Shown here: positions 1 through 8,477 of the stretch, one piece after another | How positions within the stretch are numbered: position 1 is the stretch's first letter | Layout of the letters: the number at the start of each line of letters is the position of its first letter | DNA from: JAGOEF01 sp964511665 | Lineage (GTDB): Bacteria; Bacteroidota; Bacteroidia; Bacteroidales; ML635J-15 | Direction of reading: 5' to 3' | Length of the DNA stretch: 64,000 nucleotides | NCBI GenBank assembly: GCA_964511665.1 | Contig: CAZEHA010000004.1 | Span: 1 to 64,000 of the forward strand | The notes under the pieces: model-generated | What the model was told of the DNA's origin: nothing | Database searches by the model: none | The model's input: the letters and a program-made list of their open reading frames with translations, nothing else | Program-made: the position numbers and the translations under genes

Positions 1-102
1 GAGACACCTAAAGATGTTTTCTTTAAATCTGTCGCATTTGCTTGTTGAATTTACGTCTTTTGCAAAAAATGCGTATAAGGCATCGGAATCCAAAATAATG
101 TA

Positions 103-110
103 TATCTTTG
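103..110 (+). promoter_or_regulatory. candidate -7 element upstream of rpsP
   Basis: The octamer TATCTTTG fits the Bacteroidota -7 consensus TAnnTTTG and lies 50 bases before the rpsP start. No TTTG -33 element is seen at the usual 19-21 base spacing (the nearest TTTG ends at 62, too far), so this is a half-match only. A short inverted repeat (116-120 with 126-130) follows it in the leader. Confidence 0.35.
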
Positions 111-160
111 CCGTCCGGTTCGTGAAACCGAGAATTAAGTTAAATTAAACTTTTAGAAAA

Positions 161-766
161 ATGGCACTAAAAATCAGACTGGCACGACATGGACGCAAAG
201 GCCACGCCTATTATCACATTGTTGTTGCCGACAGCAGATCGCCACGCGATGGCAGATTTGTTGAACGTATCGGATCGTACAATCCGAACACCAATCCGGC
301 TACTATCGACTTGCATTTCGACAAGGCTTTGTCGTGGTTGCAAAAGGGGGCTTTGCCCACCGATACTTGCCGCTTAATACTTTCATACAAAGGTGTTATG
401 ATGAAAAAACATCTTCTTGACGGTGTTAAAAAAGGCGCTTTCGATATGGACGAAGCCGAAAACCGCTTCGAAGCATGGATGAAAGACAAAGAAGCTAAGG
501 TTACAGCTAAAGTTGATCGTTTGGCCAAAGAAAAGAACATGGCCGACAAAGAAAAACTCGAAGCCGAAGCCAAAATTAAAGAAGAAAGAGCGCAAGCCTT
601 AGCGCGCAAATATGCACAGGCAGCTGAAGCCGCTCGAAAAGAGCAAGAAGAGGAAGAAACTGAAACCAACGAAGAAACCGAGGGTGCAGCCCAAGAAGAA
701 ACCGTTGTTGCTGAAGAAACCGAAACTACAAACCCGGAGGCCGGCGAATCCGAAAACGAATCGTAA
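161..766 (+). CDS. rpsP: 30S ribosomal protein bS16, long acidic-tail form
   Basis: Structural protein of the small ribosomal subunit, needed for 30S assembly. The first 80 or so residues carry the S16 core, with the start MALKIRLARHGRKGHAYYHI and the conserved GRFVERIGSYNP stretch. The rest is a Lys/Glu/Ala-rich helical segment that becomes almost purely acidic from about residue 165 to the end. S16 is about 80-90 residues in many bacteria, whereas Bacteroidota forms are commonly extended to 180-200, so the 201-residue length fits the phylum. It is followed 15 bases later by rimM, the usual order. ATG at 161 is the only reasonable start, since the core begins there. Confidence 0.97.
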   Translation: MALKIRLARHGRKGHAYYHIVVADSRSPRDGRFVERIGSYNPNTNPATIDLHFDKALSWLQKGALPTDTCRLILSYKGVMMKKHLLDGVKKGAFDMDEAENRFEAWMKDKEAKVTAKVDRLAKEKNMADKEKLEAEAKIKEERAQALARKYAQAAEAARKEQEEEETETNEETEGAAQEETVVAEETETTNPEAGESENES

Positions 767-781
767 GCTCACTGTTGACTG

Positions 782-1309
782 ATGATTAACAGTGCATCAT
801 GCAAACTGTTGGGTGTAGCAACCCGACCGGTAGGCACCAAAGGGAAGCTTCAGTTAAAACTTGAAAAATCGTCGAATGCCGGATTGCTTATTATTGGCAA
901 TCCGGTGTTCTTTTTGTTGAACGGACTCCTTGTTCCTTTTATAATTGAAGACGTTCATTCTTCAGGAAATAATGCCACAATAAAATTGGAATTTGTTGAC
1001 GCTATTGAAGATTCGGAACGTTTATGCAACAACCCCGTATATGTTGAAAAAACAAAGCGTCAAAAAGCAGGACGCATCAAAACAGGAGATGACAACGAAC
1101 TCGAAGGTTATTCGGTAAGCGATTTGAATTATGGATTTGCAGGAATTGTTACACAGATAAGCTATATCCCCGAAAACCCGCTGCTGGTGTTGAATAAAGA
1201 AGGAAAAGAGTATCTGATACCCGCCCACGACGACTTTATTGTCAGTATCGACGATAAAAATAAAATCATATTGATTCATATGCCCGACGGGTTTTTCGAA
1301 ATATTTTAA
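782..1309 (+). CDS. rimM: ribosome maturation factor RimM
   Basis: Assists maturation of the 30S head domain and binds S19. At 175 residues it has the family length, with an N-terminal RimM beta-barrel (about residues 8-95) and a C-terminal PRC-barrel-like part containing the segment EYLIPAHDDFIVSID near residues 143-157, matching the family's typical IP-x3-FI ending. It lies 15 bases after rpsP, an arrangement common across bacteria, and the two are probably cotranscribed. The N-terminal half is divergent, so part of the call rests on position; the C-terminal motif and neighbourhood make it secure. Confidence 0.9.
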   Translation: MINSASCKLLGVATRPVGTKGKLQLKLEKSSNAGLLIIGNPVFFLLNGLLVPFIIEDVHSSGNNATIKLEFVDAIEDSERLCNNPVYVEKTKRQKAGRIKTGDDNELEGYSVSDLNYGFAGIVTQISYIPENPLLVLNKEGKEYLIPAHDDFIVSIDDKNKIILIHMPDGFFEIF

Positions 1310-1334
1310 ACAATAAATCACACTGAAAATTTGT

Positions 1335-1342
1335 TATTTTTG
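1335..1342 (+). promoter_or_regulatory. candidate -7 element (TATTTTTG)
   Basis: TATTTTTG matches the Bacteroidota -7 consensus TAnnTTTG and lies 22 bases before the start of the coiled-coil gene at 1365. No TTTG is seen at the expected upstream spacing, so the support is partial. Confidence 0.3.
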
Positions 1343-1364
1343 TACAAACAAAATCTTTTGAAAC

Positions 1365-2258
1365 ATGGACGGCTCTGGCAAAAACGACAAAACAACCAAA
1401 ATTCTTATCGCACTGATTTCGGTATTAATTGTTGCAATTGGATTTCTTGCATGGTTGGTTGTTGACCTGAAAAATCAAAATAAAAACCTGTCGCAACAAA
1501 CCATTGTGGTGAGCAACGAAAAAGAATTGGTGAGGATGGAACTGGCCAACTTGCTTGAAGACTACGAAGACCTAAGCACCAACAACGATAGCTTAAACCT
1601 GGAGCTTGCAAAAGAAAAAGAGCATATAAAAGCGTTGATTCAGGAGATAGAAGGTGTGAAAAATCTGAATGCCGCTCAAATCAATAAATACAAAAAAGAG
1701 TTGGAAACCCTGAGGCAAATCATGAAACACTATGTGTATCAGATCGATTCGCTCAACACCCTGAATCAATCGTTAATTGCCGAAAACGAGTTGATACGGC
1801 GCGACAACGAACAACTGGCCTATAAATTTGATGAAGTGGTTGAGAAGAATGCCGAATACGAAATTGTTGTAGAAAAAGCCTCGATGATTAAAGTGAACAA
1901 CATCAATGTAGAATTTCTGAACAGTCGTGGAAAAGAAACCTCCAAAGCATCAAAAATTGCCAAACTGAAAACAAATTTTACAATGGTTGAAAATGCGTTA
2001 AGTTCTCAGGGCAACAAAATGGTGTATCTACGAATTCTTGACCCCAACGGCAAGGTATTGTCGGGGGGAAAAACCATGGAAATCCATGGTGAAGCAATAC
2101 CTTTTTCGGCATCGAGGCAAGTGGTTTACGAAGGAAACAATCTTGATGTTGCTATTTATTTTGATGCACCAACCGAGTTGATTCAAGGTAAATATCAGGC
2201 TGAATTTTTTGTTGATGGTTATATGATGGGAGGAAGCAGTTTCCTGATTAACAAATAG
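1365..2258 (+). CDS. membrane-anchored coiled-coil protein of unknown function
   Basis: 297 residues. A short polar N-terminus is followed by one membrane helix (about residues 12-33), then a long heptad-rich coiled coil (about 35-175, rich in Glu, Asn, Leu and Lys), then a compact C-terminal domain of mixed beta character (about 180-297) ending in GGSSFLINK. The topology suggests an inner-membrane anchor with the coiled coil and globular end in the periplasm. I do not recognise an enzyme family. Similar TM-coiled-coil proteins are widespread as hypotheticals in Bacteroidales. It sits between rimM and the DUF4271 gene on the same strand. The function is not inferable from sequence. Confidence 0.85.
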   Translation: MDGSGKNDKTTKILIALISVLIVAIGFLAWLVVDLKNQNKNLSQQTIVVSNEKELVRMELANLLEDYEDLSTNNDSLNLELAKEKEHIKALIQEIEGVKNLNAAQINKYKKELETLRQIMKHYVYQIDSLNTLNQSLIAENELIRRDNEQLAYKFDEVVEKNAEYEIVVEKASMIKVNNINVEFLNSRGKETSKASKIAKLKTNFTMVENALSSQGNKMVYLRILDPNGKVLSGGKTMEIHGEAIPFSASRQVVYEGNNLDVAIYFDAPTELIQGKYQAEFFVDGYMMGGSSFLINK

Positions 2259-2280
2259 CCGGCCGCACAAGGGCAGCAAT

Positions 2281-2952
2281 ATGGAAGTTTTACTACGACC
2301 CCACAATACCGAATTAATAATAGCGTATAGCTTTCTTTTCATCAGTTTTTCGCTGCTAGCCTATCTCAGGCTTGCCGGTCAGGAGTACATGACCGAGGCA
2401 TTTAAAGCCGTATCCTTCGACAAAACTGCCGAAAAAATATGGAACGAAAAGAATGTGGTAACACGTCGCCACATACTGCTTCACAACATCGTATTGTTTA
2501 TTAATCTTTCGTTAATCATTTTTTTATGGTTAACAAAGACTCATGCATTTACCGAATTTAGGGTATTTGAGTTGTTGTTGGCGGTTGTTTTTTCGGTTGT
2601 TTTATTCTTTTTTTTGAAAATAGCATTGTACTATGTGGTCGGATTTCTATTCGGCATGATACATGAGACAAGTGTATATGTGAACAGCGTTATGCTGGTG
2701 TACCGTGCATTCGGCATAAGCCTGTTTCCACTATTACTGGCTTTACCATTGCTCCCCTACACAATAGTGGTATATGTTGCTCTCGTTGCTTTGGCTTTGT
2801 TTTTCGCAACTCAGCTTCTCATAATTATTCGTGCACTTGCTCTGGTTTTTAAAACTAAATTTTCAGTTTTCTACATGTTTTTGTATCTTTGTGCCCTTGA
2901 ATTGTTACCTGTTTTGTTAATTGTTAAAATCAGTCATACAATTGTTTTGTAA
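2281..2952 (+). CDS. DUF4271 polytopic membrane protein
   Basis: 223 residues with about six or seven strongly hydrophobic segments spread along the chain (roughly residues 14-27, 63-80, 92-120, 138-175, 180-200 and 203-222). The length, the topology and the position directly before hemD match the Bacteroidota DUF4271 family, a conserved membrane protein without assigned function. It starts 22 bases after the preceding gene and stops 28 bases before the hemD start, so it is probably part of the same transcript. The family name rests on topology and gene order, not on a specific motif. Confidence 0.8.
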   Translation: MEVLLRPHNTELIIAYSFLFISFSLLAYLRLAGQEYMTEAFKAVSFDKTAEKIWNEKNVVTRRHILLHNIVLFINLSLIIFLWLTKTHAFTEFRVFELLLAVVFSVVLFFFLKIALYYVVGFLFGMIHETSVYVNSVMLVYRAFGISLFPLLLALPLLPYTIVVYVALVALALFFATQLLIIIRALALVFKTKFSVFYMFLYLCALELLPVLLIVKISHTIVL

Positions 2953-2980
2953 GTGCTGATTGGGAACTAAATTAAAGGAA

Positions 2981-3742
2981 ATGGCATCAAAGATTAAAAC
3001 TGTTCTTGTTTCGCAACCCAGGCCCGAAAACGATAGGTCGCCATATGCCGACCTGGCCAGAAAGCTTAATCTTAAAATTGATTTCAGGCCATTCATTCAG
3101 GTTGAAGGCATCGATTCAAAAGAATTCCGAAAGTCACGGGTAGATGTTTCCGATCATGGAGCCGTAATCTTTACCAGCAAGCTGGCAATCGATCATTATT
3201 TCAGAATTTGCGAAGAGCTGAAAATCGCGGTTAACGATGCCACCAAGTATTTTTGTATTTCTGAGTCGATAGCTTACTATCTTCAGAAATATATTGTGTA
3301 TCGCAAACGCAAAGTGTTTTTTGGCAACGGTACATTCGAAGACCTTACCACTGATATATTAAAAAACAAAGAAGAGAAATTTTTATTACCGCTCAGCAAT
3401 CCGCACAAACAAGCAATTCCCGACACCCTTACCAAAATTGGAATTCAATTCAGCAAGGCCATTCTCTATCAAACAGTAAGTGCCGACCTATCCGATTTAA
3501 AAGATGTGAACTACGATATACTGGTGTTTTTCAGTCCTGCCGAAATTGCATCGCTATTTCAGAACTTCCCCGATTTTACGCAAAACGAAACAATGATTGC
3601 TACATTTGGAGCCGCTACCGCCAAAGCCGTGAAAGATGCAAACCTGCGCATCGACATCGAAGCACCCAATCCAGAGTCTCCAAGCATGGTAATGGCCCTC
3701 GAATGTTATATCTGCCAGCACAATAAAGACAGTAAAAAATAG
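2981..3742 (+). CDS. hemD: uroporphyrinogen-III synthase
   Basis: Cyclises hydroxymethylbilane to uroporphyrinogen III in tetrapyrrole synthesis. The 253-residue protein has the HemD layout: two alternating alpha/beta domains, an N-terminal VLVSQPRPENDRSPYADLA segment (the family's typical first strand), an AVIFTSKLAIDHYF segment corresponding to the family's (V)xFTSxxAV motif, and near the C-terminus DILVFFSPAEIASLF followed by a FGAATAKAV segment, which fit the family's FxSP and IG-xTA-A-x-x-G patterns. An upstream TTG at 2960 is in frame, but ATG 2981, just after AAAGGA, gives the normal N-terminus. No other haem genes are nearby, which is usual in Bacteroidota. Confidence 0.88.
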   Translation: MASKIKTVLVSQPRPENDRSPYADLARKLNLKIDFRPFIQVEGIDSKEFRKSRVDVSDHGAVIFTSKLAIDHYFRICEELKIAVNDATKYFCISESIAYYLQKYIVYRKRKVFFGNGTFEDLTTDILKNKEEKFLLPLSNPHKQAIPDTLTKIGIQFSKAILYQTVSADLSDLKDVNYDILVFFSPAEIASLFQNFPDFTQNETMIATFGAATAKAVKDANLRIDIEAPNPESPSMVMALECYICQHNKDSKK

Positions 3743-3791
3743 TGTGTTGGCCGATTACAACATAATAAAACAGCCAGACTTACCCAACAGC

Positions 3792-4199
3792 ATGAAATTC
3801 CCCAAAAACGACCGGCTTTGCGGTAAGAAAATCATCGATAAACTGTTTAAAAACGGAAAACATTTTACCGAAGGATGCCTAAAAACCATCTATATATATA
3901 ATTCAAACCCTGAAACCACTGGAGCAAAGGTTCTGATTGCTGCTCCGCGAAAGCTATTTCGAAACGCTGTTGTGCGCAACCGTATAAAGCGCCTTGTGAG
4001 AGAAGCCTATCGCCGCCAACGCTACATTCTCGATGCTTATCTGATGCATTGCAAAGGCACTTTATATATTGCCTTTGTGTATAACGGCATGGTGGAAGCC
4101 GAATATTCTGATATCGAAAATAAAATAGTTCTATCTTTGCAACGTTTAATTAGCATAATTAACAAACAGCAACAAGAAAATGACAATAAAAATACATAA
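3792..4199 (+). CDS. rnpA: ribonuclease P protein component
   Basis: Protein subunit of RNase P, which matures the 5' ends of tRNA with its catalytic RNA. The family signature lies in the middle: the RNR-type motif appears as RNAVVRNRIKRLVREAYR, with the conserved basic residues. ATG 3792 gives 135 residues starting MKFPKNDRLCGKKIIDKLF, which matches the usual RnpA N-terminus; an in-frame GTG at 3744 would add 16 residues without family support. The 3' end overlaps the start of the S41 protease gene by 20 bases, so the two are translationally linked. The usual neighbour rpmH is absent, which is not rare in this phylum. Confidence 0.9.
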   Translation: MKFPKNDRLCGKKIIDKLFKNGKHFTEGCLKTIYIYNSNPETTGAKVLIAAPRKLFRNAVVRNRIKRLVREAYRRQRYILDAYLMHCKGTLYIAFVYNGMVEAEYSDIENKIVLSLQRLISIINKQQQENDNKNT

Positions 4200-5868
4200 A
4201 GTTTTATTCGGTTTTTTTATGCGTACTGCATGTATTATCGCATTGGCACTGGCCGGTGTTCTGTCGGTGTCGGCACAATCCGACAAAAGTTTCGAAACCA
4301 TCAAGCATCTCGATATTTTTTATTCGCTCTACAAAGAAGTGGAATTGTTTTATGTTGACGACATCGACCCTTCGAAAACCATAAGAAAAGCTATGGATGC
4401 CATGCTTGAATCGCTTGATCCTTACACAGTGTATATCTCGGAATCGGAAATAGAAGACCTGCGATTTATGACTACCGGAGAATATGGAGGCATAGGCGCT
4501 CTTATCAGAAAACACAACGAATACGTAGTTATATCGGAGCCTTACGAGGGTTTTCCCGCTCAACAGGCAGGCCTTTATGCCGGTGATATGATTGTTGCCA
4601 TCGACGGAAGAGACGTAAAAGGGAAATCGACTTCTGATGTTTCTGAATTGCTGAAAGGACAACCGGGCAGCAAGCTCGTTTTAAGCATTAAACGTCCCGG
4701 AATTCAGGATATGATTGAATTTTCGTTAACAAGAGCCGAAATTAAAATCCCGAGTGTTCCTTACTACAGCCTGCTCGAAGGCGACATTGCCTATATACAG
4801 TTGAGCAGTTTTACCAATACTGCTACTTCTGAAGTTAAAGCGGCATTAAACGAAATGCATAAAGAGCGAAAACTGAAAGGTGTAATTCTCGATTTAAGGG
4901 GAAACCCGGGAGGATTGCTTATGGAGGCTGTTAAAATTTGTAACCTTTTTGTTGAGAAAGGACAAATCGTAGTAAGCACCAAAGGCAAAGTAGCCCAGTG
5001 GGACAAAACCTATATCACCACCGATACACCGTTCGACATAGAAACTCCTGTTGTGGTGTTGGTTAACCGTGGGTCGGCTTCGGCTAGCGAAATTGTTTCG
5101 GGATGCATTCAAGACCTCGACAGGGGCGTTGTAATTGGTCAGCGTACATTCGGGAAAGGCCTGGTACAAACCACCCGAGACCTGAGTTACAACGCAAAAT
5201 TAAAAATTACAACCGCCAAATACTATATTCCCAGCGGTAGATGCATCCAGGCACTCGATTATACCCACCGCAACGAAGACGGAAGTGTGGGAAGAGTTCC
5301 CGATTCGTTGGTGTCGCAGTTTACTACTCGCGGCGGTCGCATTGTGTACGACGGTGGAGGAGTATTGCCCGATATTGTAATTGAACCCGAAAACCTGAGT
5401 AATATTTCGATGAGTCTTCTCGAAAAAAACCTGATATTCGATTTTGCTACCAAATATAAATCAGAAAATCAAACCATTTCTGAAGCATCGGCATTCGATG
5501 CGTCGGGTAAGGTGTACGACGAATTTGTGGAGTATATTTCCAACAAAGAATACGACTACGAAACCGAAAGCGAAGAACTGCTCAATGAATTGGTCGAAAC
5601 GGCCAAAACAGAGAAGTACTACGATATAGCTGTTGCTGAACTTGAGGCATTGCGCAAAAAGCTGGCCCACGATAAAAACAAAGACTTACAGGTGTTTCGC
5701 GACGAAATTGCCGAAATGTTGGGTTCCGAAATCGTTCACCGATACTATTATCAAAAGGGTCGCACGCAATATTATATGAAATACGACCCCGAGTTGAAAA
5801 AAGCAATTGAAGTAATTAACAATAAGGAGCTGTATAAATCGGTGTTGAGCACAGCCGAAAATAAATAA
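4180..5868 (+). CDS. S41 family C-terminal processing peptidase (CtpA/Prc type)
   Basis: Periplasmic serine protease that trims or degrades envelope proteins from their C-termini. The chain of 562 residues has a signal peptide (about 1-32, ending VSAQ), a PDZ domain (about 95-175) and the S41 catalytic domain (about 190-375). The motif GSASASE places the nucleophile at Ser301, and RTFGKG supplies the general-base Lys326, the dyad known for the family. A C-terminal helical region of about 160 residues follows, typical of Bacteroidota members. It overlaps rnpA by 20 bases and is followed 12 bases later by trpS. The substrate is unknown. Confidence 0.93.
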   Translation: MTIKIHKVLFGFFMRTACIIALALAGVLSVSAQSDKSFETIKHLDIFYSLYKEVELFYVDDIDPSKTIRKAMDAMLESLDPYTVYISESEIEDLRFMTTGEYGGIGALIRKHNEYVVISEPYEGFPAQQAGLYAGDMIVAIDGRDVKGKSTSDVSELLKGQPGSKLVLSIKRPGIQDMIEFSLTRAEIKIPSVPYYSLLEGDIAYIQLSSFTNTATSEVKAALNEMHKERKLKGVILDLRGNPGGLLMEAVKICNLFVEKGQIVVSTKGKVAQWDKTYITTDTPFDIETPVVVLVNRGSASASEIVSGCIQDLDRGVVIGQRTFGKGLVQTTRDLSYNAKLKITTAKYYIPSGRCIQALDYTHRNEDGSVGRVPDSLVSQFTTRGGRIVYDGGGVLPDIVIEPENLSNISMSLLEKNLIFDFATKYKSENQTISEASAFDASGKVYDEFVEYISNKEYDYETESEELLNELVETAKTEKYYDIAVAELEALRKKLAHDKNKDLQVFRDEIAEMLGSEIVHRYYYQKGRTQYYMKYDPELKKAIEVINNKELYKSVLSTAENK

Positions 5869-5880
5869 GCTGAAAAAAAT

Positions 5881-6870
5881 ATGGAAACAGTACTAAGCGG
5901 CATAAGGTCAACAGGGAATTTACATTTGGGCAACTACTACGGAGCTGTGCGTAATTTTGTAAAAATGCAACACAGCAACCGCTGTTTCTTCTTCATTGCC
6001 GATTACCATTCGCTTACCACGCACCCAAAGTCCGACGATTTTCACCGTAATGCGAAACAGGTGCTTATAGAATATCTGGCTGCCGGCTTGAATCCCGAAA
6101 AGGCTACCCTGTATATTCAAAGCGATGTGCCCGAAATTTTTGAGTTGTATTTTATTCTGAACACCATGGCCTACAAAGGCGAACTCGAGCGCACCGCATC
6201 GTTTAAAGAAAAAGCACGCAAGCAACCCGACAATGTTAATGCAGGCCTGCTTACTTATCCGGTGCTTATGGCTGCCGATATTTTAATTCACCGTGCCGAT
6301 AAGGTGCCGGTTGGCAAAGATCAGGAACAGCATCTCGAAATGACCCGAAAATATGTGCGACGCTTTAATCAACTGTACGAAACCGAATTCTTTAAAGAAC
6401 CCGAACCCTATAATTTTGGCAATGCACTTATAAAAATTCCCGGTCTCGATGGCAGTGGCAAAATGGGGAAATCAGAAGGAAATGGTGTGTTTTTGTCGGA
6501 CCCGCCCGAACTGATACGCAAGAAAATTATGAGAGCGGTTACCGATTCCGGTCCCACCGAACCCAACTCAGAACCCACCGAGCCAATTCGTAATTTATTT
6601 ACGATAATGGAAGTGGTTTCTACACCCGACACCCTTGCTTTTTTCAAACAACAATATGCCAATTGTAGCATACGCTATGGCGATTTAAAGAAACAACTGG
6701 CCGAAGATGTTATTGCCGCCATTGAACCCATTGGCAAACAAATTCAGGAGCTTTCGAAAAACCCCGACTATATTGCCAAGGTAGCCCGCGAGGGTGCCCA
6801 AAAAGCCCGTGAATCGGCCTCGAAAACACTTTACGAAGTACGTAAAATAATAGGAGTGCGGGCAATTTAA
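5881..6870 (+). CDS. trpS: tryptophan--tRNA ligase
   Basis: Class I aminoacyl-tRNA synthetase that charges tRNA-Trp. At 329 residues it has the expected length. The ATP-binding HIGH-like motif is HLGN in the segment STGNLHLGNYYGA near residue 17, and the KMSKS-like motif appears as KMGKS near residue 200. GKDQEQHLEMTRK, near residue 145, is also characteristic of TrpRS. It is the last housekeeping gene before the island: the neighbouring glycosyltransferase gene on the other strand ends 7 bases away, so the two transcripts converge with almost no space for a terminator. Confidence 0.97.
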   Translation: METVLSGIRSTGNLHLGNYYGAVRNFVKMQHSNRCFFFIADYHSLTTHPKSDDFHRNAKQVLIEYLAAGLNPEKATLYIQSDVPEIFELYFILNTMAYKGELERTASFKEKARKQPDNVNAGLLTYPVLMAADILIHRADKVPVGKDQEQHLEMTRKYVRRFNQLYETEFFKEPEPYNFGNALIKIPGLDGSGKMGKSEGNGVFLSDPPELIRKKIMRAVTDSGPTEPNSEPTEPIRNLFTIMEVVSTPDTLAFFKQQYANCSIRYGDLKKQLAEDVIAAIEPIGKQIQELSKNPDYIAKVAREGAQKARESASKTLYEVRKIIGVRAI

Positions 6871-6877
6871 TATTGGT

Positions 6878-7588
6878 TTATCCCATTTTTTTACCACTAC
6901 GCCTTAGCTGCCAGCAATATTGCAGCATTCGCACCGATAAGCGAAATCGCGAAAAAATACCCGTTTTCCATTTCGACATGCCCCATTTCCTTTCGGGAAA
7001 AACCACCGGAATTCGCTTTATCAACAACTGGTGCCTTAGTGCCACATGGTACACATACAAATCGAAACCCCAGTGATGTGGCGGGTTATCAAGCATGTTT
7101 ACAAAACCCGATTGAAACAGATTGGGTTGGGCGTTTATTTCGGTAAATTTCTGTCGAAGAATAACCGAAGCCAGGGTATCGAGACCGCTACTGAACAATG
7201 TTGAAGCAAAATTGCGGTTTTGCCGAAGCCCTTTAATTAAAAACGGGTTGTTGGCATCAGGCTCAATCGCGCGAAATGCCACGAAAACATCGGCAGGGTC
7301 GGTTTGCAAATCGGCATGTGTATAGGCAACATACTTGCCACGCGCAAGTAGCAATCCACGGTATATGCCATTGCCGTAACCTATGTTTTTTTCGATACGA
7401 TGCCACCTGAGAAACGGAAAAATCTCGAGAAGTTCTTCACGCATTTCGGCAGTGCCGTCGTGCGACCCGTTATCAACCAATATAAGTTCGAATACTACAC
7501 CGGCCGATACTTCGGCAAAACGGTCGAGCATGGGGCGTATGTTGGCCCACTCGTTGTAGCAAGGCACTATTACCGATAAATCAGGCAT
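6878..7588 (-). CDS. family 2 glycosyltransferase, polyprenyl-phosphate sugar transferase-like
   Basis: 236 residues. The N-terminus has the GT2 nucleotide-sugar fold: SVIVPCYNEWANI, then LILVDNGSHDGT, then an acidic metal-binding motif in AYTHADLQTDP near residue 93. The HADLQ form resembles the DADLQ of dolichyl/undecaprenyl-phosphate mannosyl- or glucosyltransferases, so a polyprenyl-phosphate acceptor is plausible. There are no C-terminal membrane helices, unlike many DPM-type enzymes in bacteria. It is the last gene of the ten-gene minus-strand operon and overlaps its upstream neighbour by 8 bases. A lipid-linked sugar made here could feed the two GT-C-like proteins of the same operon; that is inference. 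Confidence 0.85.
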   Translation of the reverse strand: MPDLSVIVPCYNEWANIRPMLDRFAEVSAGVVFELILVDNGSHDGTAEMREELLEIFPFLRWHRIEKNIGYGNGIYRGLLLARGKYVAYTHADLQTDPADVFVAFRAIEPDANNPFLIKGLRQNRNFASTLFSSGLDTLASVILRQKFTEINAQPNLFQSGFVNMLDNPPHHWGFDLYVYHVALRHQLLIKRIPVVFPERKWGMSKWKTGIFSRFRLSVRMLQYCWQLRRSGKKMG

Positions 7589-8477
7589 TTTTCAACAGTT
7601 TTTCTACTTCCACCAATTCGTTGTTTTGAACAATTGTGTTTGCTGCATAGCTATTATAAAGACGTGTTGCTTCATCTTGACGATTGAGAAAATAATAAAC
7701 CATTACATGTGCTGCCATAATGTTTGGCCGCTTGGTTTCTTGTGCAAGCAACAGACAATAGCGAAAAGCTTCATCGATTTCGGAAATGGGTATGTCGAGA
7801 AAATCAACAAGCAATCGATTGGCCGGAATGGCTTTTTGAAGTTGGAATACAAAACCTCCCGTAGGAAAAATATCGTGTATCGGAATTAAATATTCACGAA
7901 ACCTGTATATCAGAATATGAATCCACGGCGTTAAATAGTGGTCAAAATCCTGATATACTACATATGATTTACCCGGAATTAAACAAGGATAGAAATATTG
8001 TAGAATATTGCGGGTTGTTGTCATGTTTTTCATGGCATCGACAAACAAAAACTCTATCGGTTTTTTGTTCCATTTTTCGTGTACAATATCTCCCTTTCTC
8101 ACAACATAATCGCGGTAGTTTTCCAGATACGAGTCGAAAACATGTGCATAGCTGTCGCCGGGTTGAAACATATTTTCATATTGAGTGCCTGCTACATGCG
8201 TGTTGAGCGATTCTTCCCAGAAAAACAAATCGTAAGCATGTATTCTCGATACTTTCTGTTTTACATTCCGGTTGGTTTCGAGGCCTTTGGCAAGGGCATA
8301 GGTGCTGGCGCCAAACCATACACCCAGATCGACAATTTCGCCGACGCCTTTGTACATATCGCGCGCGTAATATTCCAGAAAAGCACGCTCGTAAGGCGAG
8401 ACCATACAGGGCACAGGACTTTCTGTAACCAGATTTCGATAATCGCTTAGTTGAATTCTATTCCGTCGCAGCCACAT
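7581..8477 (-). CDS. TylF/MycF-like SAM-dependent methyltransferase
   Basis: 298 residues. The SAM-binding glycine-rich motif is GEIVDLGVWFGAST near residue 47; an acidic residue follows in HAYDLFF, and a VDAMKNMTTTRNIL ... GKSYVVYQDFDHY block is analogous to the HIDGDLYESTxxAL ... PGGxxxxDDY block of TylF-type sugar O-methyltransferases. The DGDLY metal-binding motif is changed (VDAMK), so the substrate or metal use may differ. The C-terminal 80 residues are helical, reminiscent of TPR. It overlaps both neighbours (8 bases downstream, 20 upstream). Likely role: methylation of the sugar made by the cluster, or of its nucleotide- or lipid-linked form. Confidence 0.7.
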   Translation of the reverse strand: MWLRRNRIQLSDYRNLVTESPVPCMVSPYERAFLEYYARDMYKGVGEIVDLGVWFGASTYALAKGLETNRNVKQKVSRIHAYDLFFWEESLNTHVAGTQYENMFQPGDSYAHVFDSYLENYRDYVVRKGDIVHEKWNKKPIEFLFVDAMKNMTTTRNILQYFYPCLIPGKSYVVYQDFDHYLTPWIHILIYRFREYLIPIHDIFPTGGFVFQLQKAIPANRLLVDFLDIPISEIDEAFRYCLLLAQETKRPNIMAAHVMVYYFLNRQDEATRLYNSYAANTIVQNNELVEVEKLLKNA